From positions 106,140 through 170,139 of the forward strand of contig DFCS01000044.1 in assembly GCA_002367105.1 (NCBI GenBank): a stretch of 64,000 bases of DNA. The letters run 5' to 3'. The notes beneath the pieces are model-generated. The model saw only the letters and a program-made list of their open reading frames with translations, had not been told where the DNA came from and ran no database searches. Origin of the DNA: Hungatella sp. UBA3048 (lineage in GTDB: Bacteria; Bacillota; Clostridia; Lachnospirales; Lachnospiraceae). Of the stretch, positions 23,148 through 31,296 are shown piece after piece (position 1 is the stretch's first letter; the number at the start of each line of letters is the position of its first letter). The position numbers were made by a program, and so were the translations under genes.

Positions 23148-24993
23148 AAAAGGATTTGTATGGCTGCTTGCAGTCCTTATGATTATTTCGGCTTTACCGG
23201 GGGTGGCTTTTGCTCGGTCAGGATCAGACGAGAGTTATATTGAGGTTAAAAAAGTTCCGTCTGGAAAGACAGGGCAGAACATGACCATCAATATGGTTTT
23301 CAAAAACAATGAAGGTATTGACTTAAATAATGTGGCAATTCGCTTTTCAGATGAAGCAGTGAATGAGGAAAGTGATGCAAAGGCAAATGGAGAAACTTAT
23401 TCAGGAAACACGTTTCCTTTTGAGATCACCTCTGACACCTTTAATAATAAAATGATAGGAACAGTAAAAAACGGAAGCTCTAAGAATGTATCCCTTACCG
23501 GGAAAGTTAGAAGAGATCTGGCAGACGGATATTACTCAGTGCCCATAGAGGTTGTATTCGGTGCGACCGCTGGCGGAAATGACGGATCGCCGATTTCTTT
23601 TCCTGATGCCCGTCCCGCAACGATCAACATCTGGATCACAAAATCCGCTGCAACCACGGAATCCGGGAAAGATGAAGGGACGATCCAGTTTGAGCTGGGT
23701 GAAAACCAGAATACGCCTTTTGGCATCTATCCCCAAACCATGAATTTTAATATGAACGTCCGCAATGCTTCCCAAGTTACGGCTTTTGATGTGAATGTCC
23801 GCATGAAGCTGGATCAGGACAGCACAAAGTTCCCCTTTGATATTAACGATGGAAACTACACCAGACATTATGACCGCATGGGCGGCGGTGAAACGGTGGA
23901 GATTCCCTACAGCATGAATATACGCAAGGATGTTTACAGCGGATACTATCCCATTACCTTTACGATCGAATACCGCGACAGCACGGACGGAGACGTCCAG
24001 AAAGCGGAAGAGACCTTCTATGTCAAGGTTCAGAATAAAGACAAAGAAGAGGAGACCGGTGATTTCAATGCCAATGACAGAACAAAGGCAAGAATTATTG
24101 TAGATGGGTTCCAGACGAACCCGGAAACAGTTTATGCCGGGGAAGAATTTGAAATGATCCTCCATATGAAAAATGCCTCCGAAAACGTTGCAGCAAGTAA
24201 CCTCCTCTTTAACCTGGAATCAGAAAAAGTTACGGACAGCGCGGTATTTACCATGGATTCCGGCTCCTCATCGATCGTTGTAAATTCTCTTCCCGCTGGC
24301 CAAACCACGGATATAAAGTTAAAGCTTCGTGCGGGAGCATGGGTGGATCAAAGAACCTATGCCATCACCATCAATGAAAAGTATGACAGCCCTGAATTTA
24401 AAAACGCGGAAGAAAAGGTGACGGTAAACATTCCTGTTAAGCAGGTCTCCAGGTTGAACACGGGAACGATCGAGGTAATGCCTGATACGATTTCCGTAGG
24501 TTCAGAGACAAATGTGATGTTTCCTATTAATAACACGGGAAAGGTTCTCCTCTACAACGTAATGGTGGCCTTTGTGGGAGATTCCATCCAGCAGACTAAC
24601 AGCTATGTAGGAAATATAAAGCCAGGAGAGTCTGGAAATGTGGATGCCATGCTTACCGGAACAGCGCCTTCCATGGATGACGGGAAAATTAAGATTATGA
24701 TCACCTATGAGGATGAAAACGGGGTGGTCAGCGAACCCGTTGAAAAAGAGATAAGTTTAACGGTAACAGAACAGGAAGATTTAGATCCCGGAATGGATGG
24801 TTCAGGAGAATTTCCGGCAGTAACAGAGCCGGAAGGCATTTCCAAATATGGAAAGATCATCATTCCAGCGGTGATTGTCGTCCTGGTGATAGGAACCATT
24901 GGAACCGTATATGTGCTTAAAAGGCGTAAAAAGAAAAAGGAAGAACTGGAAGAAATAGAAGAACTGGAAGAGGAAAAAGACAATGAAATTTAG
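23134..24993 (+). CDS. Secreted, membrane-tethered CARDB-like repeat protein
   Basis: 619-residue protein starting at the ATG at 23134 (AAAGGAGG upstream). A signal peptide at about 6-28 ends in VAFA. The ectodomain is built of beta-rich adhesion-type domains (CARDB / COG1361 style), repeatedly using NNTGKVLLYNVMV-like strands. A C-terminal helix (IIIPAVIVVLVIGTIGTVYV) is followed by a Lys/Glu-rich cytoplasmic tail. It sits between a MacB-type ATPase and its permease, so it is probably the extracellular partner of that transporter, a role otherwise played by MacA-like proteins. That role is inference from the operon. Confidence 0.75.
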   Translation: MKYGKKGFVWLLAVLMIISALPGVAFARSGSDESYIEVKKVPSGKTGQNMTINMVFKNNEGIDLNNVAIRFSDEAVNEESDAKANGETYSGNTFPFEITSDTFNNKMIGTVKNGSSKNVSLTGKVRRDLADGYYSVPIEVVFGATAGGNDGSPISFPDARPATINIWITKSAATTESGKDEGTIQFELGENQNTPFGIYPQTMNFNMNVRNASQVTAFDVNVRMKLDQDSTKFPFDINDGNYTRHYDRMGGGETVEIPYSMNIRKDVYSGYYPITFTIEYRDSTDGDVQKAEETFYVKVQNKDKEEETGDFNANDRTKARIIVDGFQTNPETVYAGEEFEMILHMKNASENVAASNLLFNLESEKVTDSAVFTMDSGSSSIVVNSLPAGQTTDIKLKLRAGAWVDQRTYAITINEKYDSPEFKNAEEKVTVNIPVKQVSRLNTGTIEVMPDTISVGSETNVMFPINNTGKVLLYNVMVAFVGDSIQQTNSYVGNIKPGESGNVDAMLTGTAPSMDDGKIKIMITYEDENGVVSEPVEKEISLTVTEQEDLDPGMDGSGEFPAVTEPEGISKYGKIIIPAVIVVLVIGTIGTVYVLKRRKKKKEELEEIEELEEEKDNEI

Positions 24994-26344
24994 CGATTTG
25001 CTTTCCATGAGTGTAAATAACTTAAGACGCAGGAAGCTAAGGACATTTTTAACGGTTCTGGGAGTTTTGATCGGTACGGCTTCCATTGTTGTCATGGTGT
25101 CTTTGGGGATCGGCTTTAATGAACTTACCATGGAACAGATCGCATCCTATGGAAGCCTTACGGAAGTTTCCGTATATTCCAATTCCATGTGGGGAGGAAA
25201 TGAAAGCAGTAAGGACCCTAATTTCATGACGGATGATGTGATTGCGCAGTTTGCACGAATCGATCATGTGAATACTGTTTCCCCCCTTCTGGAAGCCAAT
25301 GTTTTGATGACTCAGGGGGCTTACCAGGCAAATATTAACCTGACTGGAGTCACCCAGGAGTACATGAAAAATATTAACTTAAAGGAAGGGCAAATTCCGG
25401 AAGCTGGAAAAAGAGACTTACAGATGATTGTAGGGAATATGGTTGCCAGGAATTTCAGCAACCCCAAAAGCAACCGTAACAACTATTATGATGATCCTTC
25501 CAGCATTCCTGACATTGATTTTATAAATAGACCTATGTTTGTGATTTTTGATACGGATGCCTATTATCAGTCACAAAACGGAGGAACCGGGGAAGGCGGT
25601 GCAACCGTCAAACCGCCCAAAAAGTATCTCATACCAACGTCCGGCCTGGTGGAAGGAGGGCCGGAGGATTGGAATAATTACAGTTATAGCGTTTATGTGG
25701 ATTTAGATGCGCTAAAGGCCCAGTTAAAACAGATTTTTAAAAAGAAGCCCATTCCCAACCAGCCAACCAATAAAAAGGGAAAGCCATACAACTATTTTAT
25801 TTATGAGCAGGCGGTTGTGGAAGTGGATGATATGAACAATGTAACAGCGGTACAAAAAGCGATTACAGATATGGGCTATCAGGCCAACAGCAACATGGAG
25901 TGGCTGGAGCAGTCTCAGAAGCAGGCCAAGATGGTTCAGGCTCTTTTAGGAGGAATCGGAGCCGTATCCCTGTTTGTGGCGGCAATTGGTATCGCCAATA
26001 CCATGATGATGTCCATTTACGAAAGAACAAAGGAAATCGGGATCTTAAAAGTCCTTGGCTGTGATATGAATAATATCAGGAACATGTTCCTTCTGGAGTC
26101 AGGCTTTATCGGCTTTTTAGGAGGCATAACGGGAATCCTGTTCAGCTATGGGGTTTCATTCCTTATTAACAGGTTCCTTTCGGGCCGCTTTCTGTCAGAT
26201 ATGCCTGGAGATCTTTCCAGGATTCCGCCCTGGCTTACCTTAACAGCCATTGGCTTTGCTGTTTTTGTGGGAATGGCCGCAGGATTTTTCCCTGCCCTAA
26301 GAGCCATGAAGCTTAGCCCTCTTGCAGCCATAAGGAATGAATAG
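24983..26344 (+). CDS. MacB/FtsX-type ABC transporter permease
   Basis: 453-residue permease with the MacB plan: an N-terminal helix (about 21-45), a large extracellular domain (about 50-310), then three helices from about 320 including the FtsX motif with MMMSIYERTKEIGILKVLG. It overlaps the upstream gene by 11 bases. With the ATPase at 22407 it makes a complete tripartite-like system. Confidence 0.9.
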   Translation: MKFSDLLSMSVNNLRRRKLRTFLTVLGVLIGTASIVVMVSLGIGFNELTMEQIASYGSLTEVSVYSNSMWGGNESSKDPNFMTDDVIAQFARIDHVNTVSPLLEANVLMTQGAYQANINLTGVTQEYMKNINLKEGQIPEAGKRDLQMIVGNMVARNFSNPKSNRNNYYDDPSSIPDIDFINRPMFVIFDTDAYYQSQNGGTGEGGATVKPPKKYLIPTSGLVEGGPEDWNNYSYSVYVDLDALKAQLKQIFKKKPIPNQPTNKKGKPYNYFIYEQAVVEVDDMNNVTAVQKAITDMGYQANSNMEWLEQSQKQAKMVQALLGGIGAVSLFVAAIGIANTMMMSIYERTKEIGILKVLGCDMNNIRNMFLLESGFIGFLGGITGILFSYGVSFLINRFLSGRFLSDMPGDLSRIPPWLTLTAIGFAVFVGMAAGFFPALRAMKLSPLAAIRNE

Positions 26345-26358
26345 TGGTAAAAATAGGG

Positions 26359-26387
26359 TTGCATTTTTTCTGAGAATATTATATGAT
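26359..26387 (+). promoter_or_regulatory. Promoter of the purO unit
   Basis: TTGCAT (26359-26364) and TATGAT (26382-26387), spacer 17, directly before the ZTP riboswitch. Confidence 0.55.
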
Positions 26388-26391
26388 GATG

Positions 26392-26498
26392 TACAAGGTA
26401 CGTGCGACTGGCGGATAAGTGGATTTTTACCACGGGGAGCACGATACGTAAAAAGCCGACCGCCTCAGCCCCCTATGGGATGCCCAGGCGGTTTTTTG
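26392..26498 (+). promoter_or_regulatory. ZTP/ZMP (pfl) riboswitch with terminator
   Basis: Aptamer hallmarks are clear: GCGACTGGCGGA (from 26404), a GTGG/CCAC stem closing on GGGGAGCACG, then GCCGACCGCCT and the conserved TGCCCAGGCGG. The CCGCCT/AGGCGG stem runs straight into GTTTTTT, so the expression platform is transcription termination relieved by ZMP/ZTP. It controls purO and the AICAR transformylase, enzymes that consume exactly this ligand (ZMP = AICAR). Confidence 0.85.
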
Positions 26499-26557
26499 CG
26501 TGAACGGCGAGCCAAATGAGTTCATTGTGTTTTCATTCAGAAAGGAGACCAGATCTA

Positions 26558-27271
26558 ATGAGTTTGATTTCTTTACAAGACGATTTAAAGAGTAATTCCT
26601 ACCCGGGAAGAGGTATTATCATGGGAAAAACGCCGGATGGAACAAAGGCGGTTGCCGCTTATTTTATTATGGGAAGAAGCGATAACAGCCGCAACCGCGT
26701 ATTCGTAGAGGAAGGGGAAGGGATCCGTACCCAGGCCTATGATCCCTCAAAGGTCACAGACCCCAGTCTTATTATTTATGCTCCGGTGAGGGTTATGGGG
26801 AATAAGACCATCGTGACAAACGGAGATCAGACCGATACCATTTATGAGGGAATGGATATACAACTGACGTTTGAACAGTCCTTACGGTGCCGGGAATTTG
26901 AACCGGATAGTCCTAATTATACCCCCCGTATTTCTGGGATCATGCATATAGAAGGCGGGCGCTTCAATTACGCCATGTCCATCATAAAGAGCAATCATGG
27001 GAATCCGGACTCCTGCAACCGTTATACCTTTGCTTATGATAATCCTGAGGCAGGTGAAGCCCATTTCATTCATACCTATATGCATGATGGAAGTCCTTTG
27101 CCAAGCTTTGAAGGGGAGCCAAAGCTTTCAGCGACCCTTGACGACTTGGATGAATTTACTGCCTTGATATGGGAAAACCTCCATGAAGAGAATAAAATTT
27201 CTCTCTTTGTAAGATATATTGACATAGAATCCGGAGCTTATGAAACACGGATTGTAAATAAAAATCAATGA
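26558..27271 (+). CDS. purO: IMP cyclohydrolase, PurO family
   Basis: 237-residue IMP cyclohydrolase of the archaeal-type PurO family (PF07826), closing FAICAR to IMP in the last step of purine synthesis. Family signatures are the YPGRGIIMG start, the FIMGRSDNSRNRVF segment, and RISGIMHIEGG with the following NYAMSIIK. The ATG at 26558 has AAAGGAGA upstream. It lies behind a ZTP riboswitch and just before the AICAR transformylase, so the two halves of the usual PurH reaction pair are separate genes here. Confidence 0.9.
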   Translation: MSLISLQDDLKSNSYPGRGIIMGKTPDGTKAVAAYFIMGRSDNSRNRVFVEEGEGIRTQAYDPSKVTDPSLIIYAPVRVMGNKTIVTNGDQTDTIYEGMDIQLTFEQSLRCREFEPDSPNYTPRISGIMHIEGGRFNYAMSIIKSNHGNPDSCNRYTFAYDNPEAGEAHFIHTYMHDGSPLPSFEGEPKLSATLDDLDEFTALIWENLHEENKISLFVRYIDIESGAYETRIVNKNQ

Positions 27272-27285
27272 CAGGAGTACAAAAG

Positions 27286-28464
27286 ATGAATGAGCTGGAA
27301 TTAAAATATGGATGTAACCCGAATCAGAAGCCCTCAAGGATTTTTATGCCAGGTGGGAATGAACTCCCCATTAAGGTCTTAAGCGGCCGGCCGGGATATA
27401 TCAATTTCCTGGATGCGTTTCATGGCTGGCAGCTGGTAAGAGAATTAAAGGAAGCGACCGGCCTTCCTGCGGCGGCTTCTTTTAAACATGTTTCTCCGGC
27501 AGGTGCCGCAGTGGGACTGCCTCTTGACCGGATACTTGCAAAGATATACAGGGTGGAGGATATGGAAGGGCTTTCTCCCATGGCCTGTGCCTATGCAAGG
27601 GCAAGAGGTGCTGACCGTATGTCTTCCTTCGGTGACTTCATTTCCCTGTCAGATACCTGTGATACGGATACCGCCAGAATTATCAAAAGGGAAGTATCGG
27701 ACGGCGTCATTGCCCCGGGGTATGAACCGGAAGCCCTGGATATCTTAAGGTCAAAGAAAAACGGCAATTACAACATCATTCAAATTGACCCGGATTACCA
27801 GCCAGAGCCGCTTGAGAGAAAACAGGTTTTTGGGATTATGTTTGAGCAGGGAAGAAATGAAGAGAAGATTCAGGGAGACCTTTTAAAGAATGTGGTGACA
27901 AAGAACCAGGATATTCCCGGGTCAGCTAAAATTGACCTAATCATTTCTCTTATTACTTTAAAATATACCCAGTCCAATTCTGTCTGTTTTGCAAAGGGCG
28001 GACAAGCGATTGGGATCGGGGCTGGTCAGCAGTCCCGCATCCACTGCACAAGACTGGCAGGAAATAAGGCGGATAACTGGTTTCTTCGCCAGGCGCCTCA
28101 GGTCCTGGAGCTGCCGTTCTTGGAGGGGATCAGCCGGGCGGACCTGGACAATGCCGTTGATGTCTACATTGGAGAAGATTATATGGATGTCATTGCTGAC
28201 GGCAGATGGGAAAATATTTTCAGGGTAAAGCCAGCCGTCTTTACATGTGAAGAAAAGAAGGCCTGGCTTAGCCATCTGACTGAGGTTTCCCTGGGATCTG
28301 ATGCATTCTTCCCATTTGGCGATAACATTGACCGCGCATACAGAAGCGGTGTAAAGTACGTGGCCCAGCCTGGGGGATCGGTCCGTGATGACCAGGTAAT
28401 TGAAACCTGTGACCAATATGGGATGGCCATGGCTTTTACAGGGCTTCGTCTGTTCCATCATTAA
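27286..28464 (+). CDS. AICAR transformylase (stand-alone PurH transformylase domain)
   Basis: 392-residue phosphoribosylaminoimidazolecarboxamide formyltransferase without the N-terminal cyclohydrolase domain of bifunctional PurH. Catalytic landmarks: AASFKHVSPAGAA (Lys-His), SNSVCFAKGGQAIGIGAGQQSR, and the C-terminal QPGGSVRDDQVIE. The ATG at 27286 has CAGGAG 8 bases upstream. Cotranscribed with purO (14-base gap) under the ZTP riboswitch. Confidence 0.92.
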   Translation: MNELELKYGCNPNQKPSRIFMPGGNELPIKVLSGRPGYINFLDAFHGWQLVRELKEATGLPAAASFKHVSPAGAAVGLPLDRILAKIYRVEDMEGLSPMACAYARARGADRMSSFGDFISLSDTCDTDTARIIKREVSDGVIAPGYEPEALDILRSKKNGNYNIIQIDPDYQPEPLERKQVFGIMFEQGRNEEKIQGDLLKNVVTKNQDIPGSAKIDLIISLITLKYTQSNSVCFAKGGQAIGIGAGQQSRIHCTRLAGNKADNWFLRQAPQVLELPFLEGISRADLDNAVDVYIGEDYMDVIADGRWENIFRVKPAVFTCEEKKAWLSHLTEVSLGSDAFFPFGDNIDRAYRSGVKYVAQPGGSVRDDQVIETCDQYGMAMAFTGLRLFHH

Positions 28465-28564
28465 ATGGGAAAGGAAAATAAGTACCAGCCTATATTTTTT
28501 GTAAAAGCACTATAAAGAGAAGGCCGGCATAAAATGAGAGTAAGTAAGTTTAAGGTGGCTTTCT

Positions 28565-28846
28565 TTGAAAACTTTTCCCAAACCTTTAACTGCGCGAGAA
28601 GAACGAGAGTGTCTGGAACGATACCAGGAAGGGGATCAGGAGGCGAGAGCCACACTCATCGAGCGAAATATGCGTCTGGTGGCACATGTGGCAAAAAAAT
28701 ATCAGAATACAGATTATGATATGGAAGATCTTCTTTCCGTAGGTACCATAGGACTAATAAAAGCCGTCAATACCTTTCACCCGGACAGAGGCTCCAGACT
28801 AGCCACTTATGCGGCCAAGTGTGTGGAGAATGGTATCCTATCATAA
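28565..28846 (+). CDS. sigK: SigK, N-terminal part (interrupted sporulation sigma factor)
   Basis: The N-terminal half of sigma K, mother-cell sigma factor of late sporulation. It starts with TTG at 28565, with AAGGTGG 6 bases upstream; an in-frame stop at 28541 leaves no room for a pro-sequence. Region 2 is recognisable: NMRLVAHVAKKYQNTDYDME, LLSVGTIGLIKAVNTF and LATYAAKCVEN. The true SigK frame ends at codon 89 (AAT, 28829-28831); the remaining GILS and stop are read into the inserted element. The missing part resumes at 34610. Joining the two AATG cores gives KCVENEILMLLR, as in intact SigK. Inactive until rearranged. Confidence 0.92.
   Translation: MKTFPKPLTAREERECLERYQEGDQEARATLIERNMRLVAHVAKKYQNTDYDMEDLLSVGTIGLIKAVNTFHPDRGSRLATYAAKCVENGILS
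28829..28832 (+). other. Left attachment core (attL) of the sigK element
   Basis: AATG in the context GGAGAATGGTATCCTA. The same AATG plus a nearby ATCCTA recurs at the right end. Exchange here restores codons 89-90 of SigK. Confidence 0.75.
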
Positions 28847-28868
28847 CGGCTCCAAACGGAGGAAAGCA

Positions 28869-28913
28869 AGAAACCGGTGTAAGCCTGCGGCAGCAGAGTG
28901 TACACCGGTTTCT
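28869..28913. repeat. 13-bp inverted repeat just inside the left end of the element
   Basis: AGAAACCGGTGTA (28869-28881) and TACACCGGTTTCT (28901-28913) pair perfectly around 19 bases. It may terminate the truncated sigK transcript or the minus-strand small ORF that ends at 28919. Confidence 0.55.
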
Positions 28914-28918
28914 GACGG

Positions 28919-29095
28919 TTATATGTTAAATTCTAAGATCATATCATACATTTCTTTTCCCGTGTTGCTTAAGTGGACAGAAGCCTTCTGCAATTCCGAA
29001 ACAATTTCTTCAATATTATTCCTGCATGTTTCAGGAATAATATTACCTTTCCGCCAATAATCCTCCGGTAAAGAATATTTAAATTTGTCCAACAT
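28919..29095 (-). CDS. Hypothetical small protein in the sigK element
   Basis: 58 residues read on the minus strand from an ATG at 29095. Composition is protein-like: a predicted helix with EEIVSELQKASVHLS, natural codon use, and a perfect inverted repeat directly behind its stop. Against it: no ribosome-binding site is visible before the ATG. Not recognised. Confidence 0.35.
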   Translation of the reverse strand: MLDKFKYSLPEDYWRKGNIIPETCRNNIEEIVSELQKASVHLSNTGKEMYDMILEFNI

Positions 29096-29101
29096 ATATA
29101 T
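29075..29101 (+). promoter_or_regulatory. Possible mother-cell (sigma E-like) promoter of the hydrogenase operon
   Basis: ATATTT at 29075-29080, 12 bases, then CATATATAT from 29093, resembling the sigma E pattern (ATATT ... CATACA-T) 35 bases before the protease gene. No good vegetative -35/-10 pair is seen here. Weak evidence in an AT-rich stretch. Confidence 0.3.
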
Positions 29102-29135
29102 TGATAAATAACAAATTTGAGAAGGGGGCAAGGGT

Positions 29136-29597
29136 ATGGTGAAGTTAATTGCTGTCGGCAATCGTTTTATGAAGGATGACGCCATAGCAATTAAAGCTGC
29201 CGAAATCTTGGAAGACCGGCTGATCCGCCAGGAGATCCATGTGATCATTGGTGAAACCGATTTTCAAAACTGCTTTTATTTACTGGATAAGGATGACTTT
29301 GTTTTCATCCTTGATGCACTTTCTTCTGGAGCAGAGCCGGGAAGCGTTCATCTGACCAGACTTGAAGATGTGATGTCACAACCTTCCTTATTCTCCATGC
29401 AGCATGATTTGAGCATGGTGGAACTCATGAAGCTATATGGCAGTCAATTTAAGGGGTACCTGATGGGTATAGAAATCTGTGAAATCGGCTTTGGCCAGGA
29501 ATTAAGCACTGTTTTAAGGGATAAATTGCCACAGATCTGCAGGGTAATTGAATGCGCAATTAATAAAATCATATCGGAGGAAATCACGAATGCATGA
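29136..29597 (+). CDS. [NiFe]-hydrogenase maturation endopeptidase
   Basis: 153-residue M52-family protease (HycI/HybD/HyaD type) that clips the C-terminal tail of the large subunit after nickel insertion. Family features: VGNRFMKDDAIAIKAAE (residues 7-23) with the nickel-sensing acidic residue, FILDALSSGAEPG in the middle, and a HDLSM segment with the third metal ligand. GAGAAGGGGG lies upstream of the ATG. It leads an operon whose large subunit (31297-32673) has an uncleaved 14-residue tail, its expected substrate. Confidence 0.87.
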   Translation: MVKLIAVGNRFMKDDAIAIKAAEILEDRLIRQEIHVIIGETDFQNCFYLLDKDDFVFILDALSSGAEPGSVHLTRLEDVMSQPSLFSMQHDLSMVELMKLYGSQFKGYLMGIEICEIGFGQELSTVLRDKLPQICRVIECAINKIISEEITNA

Positions 29598-29847
29598 TAC
29601 GTTCCTAAATCAAAATATATATGAAGCGATAGTTGAAATATGCGGGGAGAATTTTATTGATAAGATTTTTTACTTGACCATCACGGTACATACAAACAGC
29701 CATATAAGTGAAGACAGCCTCCGTGACTATTTTACAGAAAGAAATAATACGCTTATTGGAGACTGGACAAACATACAGGTTCTTAAACGGGAAATAGAGC
29801 CGCTTACTGCGGTTATAGACGAAATTGAAGGTGAGATATCACAATGA
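29590..29847 (+). CDS. HypA-like nickel chaperone lacking the zinc ribbon
   Basis: 85 residues from the ATG at 29590 (CGGAGG 8-9 bases upstream). It begins Met-His and continues LNQNIYEAIVEIC, matching the HypA/HybF N-terminus in which Met1-His2 and nearby residues bind nickel. The beta-strand LTITVHTNS and the SLRDYFTERNNTLIG segment also follow HypA. The family's C-terminal zinc ribbon (two CxxC) is absent and the protein is about 30 residues short. So it is a reduced HypA or a distant relative. Overlaps the protease gene by 8 bases. Confidence 0.5.
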   Translation: MHDTFLNQNIYEAIVEICGENFIDKIFYLTITVHTNSHISEDSLRDYFTERNNTLIGDWTNIQVLKREIEPLTAVIDEIEGEISQ

Positions 29848-29912
29848 GAAAGGCCTGACTGCTGTCCGGCAAATGTATCAATCATTCAGTATTTTTTATG
29901 GGAGGTTTTTTC

Positions 29913-30383
29913 ATGGAATTAAATATGTTTTTGAATTACATCGGGAACTGCGTCAAGCACATAAATGAGGATATAGAGAGACTTCATTCCAACCAGTACA
30001 ACAATAACGTTGTGTTGGATCATTTGAGCAGCGAAGTGATCATGCTGGAAAGTCATATCAAATATTTTAGTCAGTCAAATCAAGTGGATATGGAAGAAAC
30101 ACAATATCCGTATCAGGCCATCCATGCAAATCAAACCGAGGAGGAAGTTCCAAGATACTTTACCCTGGAAGAGTTATCCAGATATGATGGAAAGAACGGA
30201 GCCCCTGCTTATGTAGCGGTAAACGGAGTGGTGTATGACGTGACAAATAATTCCGTCTGGAAGGGAGACAGCCATTTTGGTCTTAATCCTGGAAAAGATT
30301 TATCAGTTAATTTTGCAACATGCCATCCGGGAGCAATGGTCCTGACCAGATTACCGATCATCGGCTATTTGGCTACAGAGTAA
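29913..30383 (+). CDS. Cytochrome b5-like domain protein
   Basis: 156 residues; ATG at 29913 with GGGAGG 7 bases upstream. The N-terminal 55 residues are a helical, possibly coiled-coil region. From about residue 80 it is a small cytochrome b5-like heme/steroid-binding domain: YFTLEELSRYDGKNGAPAYVAVNGVVYDV, then SHFGLNPGKDLSVNF and a C-terminal CHPGAMVLTRLPIIG. Domains of this type occur in clostridia; whether this one binds heme is unsure, since the usual HPGG histidine pattern is replaced by CHPGA. Its position directly before the hydrogenase small subunit suggests an electron-transfer partner. Confidence 0.7.
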   Translation: MELNMFLNYIGNCVKHINEDIERLHSNQYNNNVVLDHLSSEVIMLESHIKYFSQSNQVDMEETQYPYQAIHANQTEEEVPRYFTLEELSRYDGKNGAPAYVAVNGVVYDVTNNSVWKGDSHFGLNPGKDLSVNFATCHPGAMVLTRLPIIGYLATE

Positions 30384-30388
30384 AGTTG

Positions 30389-31294
30389 GTGAAATATTTG
30401 GATTGCGGAAGCTTTGAATGTCCTTATCAGGAAAGCAGGCTAAAAACAACGGAAAGCCTTGTGAACAGGGTAAGGGATGAAATCGCTGGAGAGACGCGGC
30501 AAAAGCGGAATCTTGTCTGGCTTGAATTAAATGGCTGCACTGGTAATACCATTTCCCTTTTAGACGGACAAAATCCGGATTTTAAGTATCTGCTCACTCA
30601 AATGTCCAATATTATATACAGCAACAGCCTGATGAATTCTTATGGAAACAAGGCTATGGATCAGCTGTTTGACGTCATAGGCAGTGATTATATCCTAGCT
30701 GTGGAAGGTGCAGTATCTTTAAAGGATAACGGTTCTTATAACGTCATCGGCCGGCACAACGGCAGGGAAATTACCGGGTATGAGGCGGTTAAAAGACTGG
30801 GAGAACAGGCTGCCCATGTGATTGCCGTGGGAGCCTGCGCTTCGCACGGAGGCGTGTCGGCGGCAAGGCCTAATCCATCCCAGTGTGTGGGAGTACAGGA
30901 GGTTTTGCAGAGAAAAGTGATTAAATTAACAGGCTGTCCATGTCATCCGGACTGGTTTATGGGCACTCTGGCCTATCTGCTATTATATGGGGAGCCCCCT
31001 CTTGATAGCAGGGACCGTCCCTTGATGTTTTACAGCATTACCATTCACGACAGATGTCCAAGGAGATCTTATTTTGACAGCGGCATCTTTGCAACGAAGC
31101 TCGGACAGGAAACCTGTATGTTCATGATGGGCTGTAAAGGCCCGATTACCCAGATCGACTGCCCCATTCGCCAATGGAACGGGCATGTCAACTGGCCTAT
31201 AGGGGATGATTCGCCCTGCATCGGATGTGCTCAGTTTGGATTTCCTGATGCAATGGAGCCTTTTATCACCTATGACACCATGAGAGGGGAGTAA
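30389..31294 (+). CDS. [NiFe]-hydrogenase small subunit
   Basis: About 301 residues from GTG at 30389 (TTG at 30386 is equally possible; no strong ribosome site, so coupling to the upstream stop is likely). It carries iron-sulfur clusters that pass electrons from the active site. Cluster ligands seen: ELNGCTGNTIS, VGACASHGG and GCPCHPDW (proximal), HDRCPRRSYFDSG (distal His and Cys), CMFMMGCKGP, and DDSPCIGCAQFGFPD (medial). The second proximal Cys of the usual CTGC is Asn. No twin-arginine signal, so the enzyme is cytoplasmic. Two bases separate it from the large subunit. Confidence 0.88.
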   Translation: MKYLDCGSFECPYQESRLKTTESLVNRVRDEIAGETRQKRNLVWLELNGCTGNTISLLDGQNPDFKYLLTQMSNIIYSNSLMNSYGNKAMDQLFDVIGSDYILAVEGAVSLKDNGSYNVIGRHNGREITGYEAVKRLGEQAAHVIAVGACASHGGVSAARPNPSQCVGVQEVLQRKVIKLTGCPCHPDWFMGTLAYLLLYGEPPLDSRDRPLMFYSITIHDRCPRRSYFDSGIFATKLGQETCMFMMGCKGPITQIDCPIRQWNGHVNWPIGDDSPCIGCAQFGFPDAMEPFITYDTMRGE

Positions 31295-31296
31295 AT

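Noticed and set aside
28534..28719. ATG-started frame overlapping the sigK start
   Set aside because: Wrong frame: the SigK motifs are in the TTG 28565 frame and the ATG frame gives an Arg/Gly-rich non-protein sequence.
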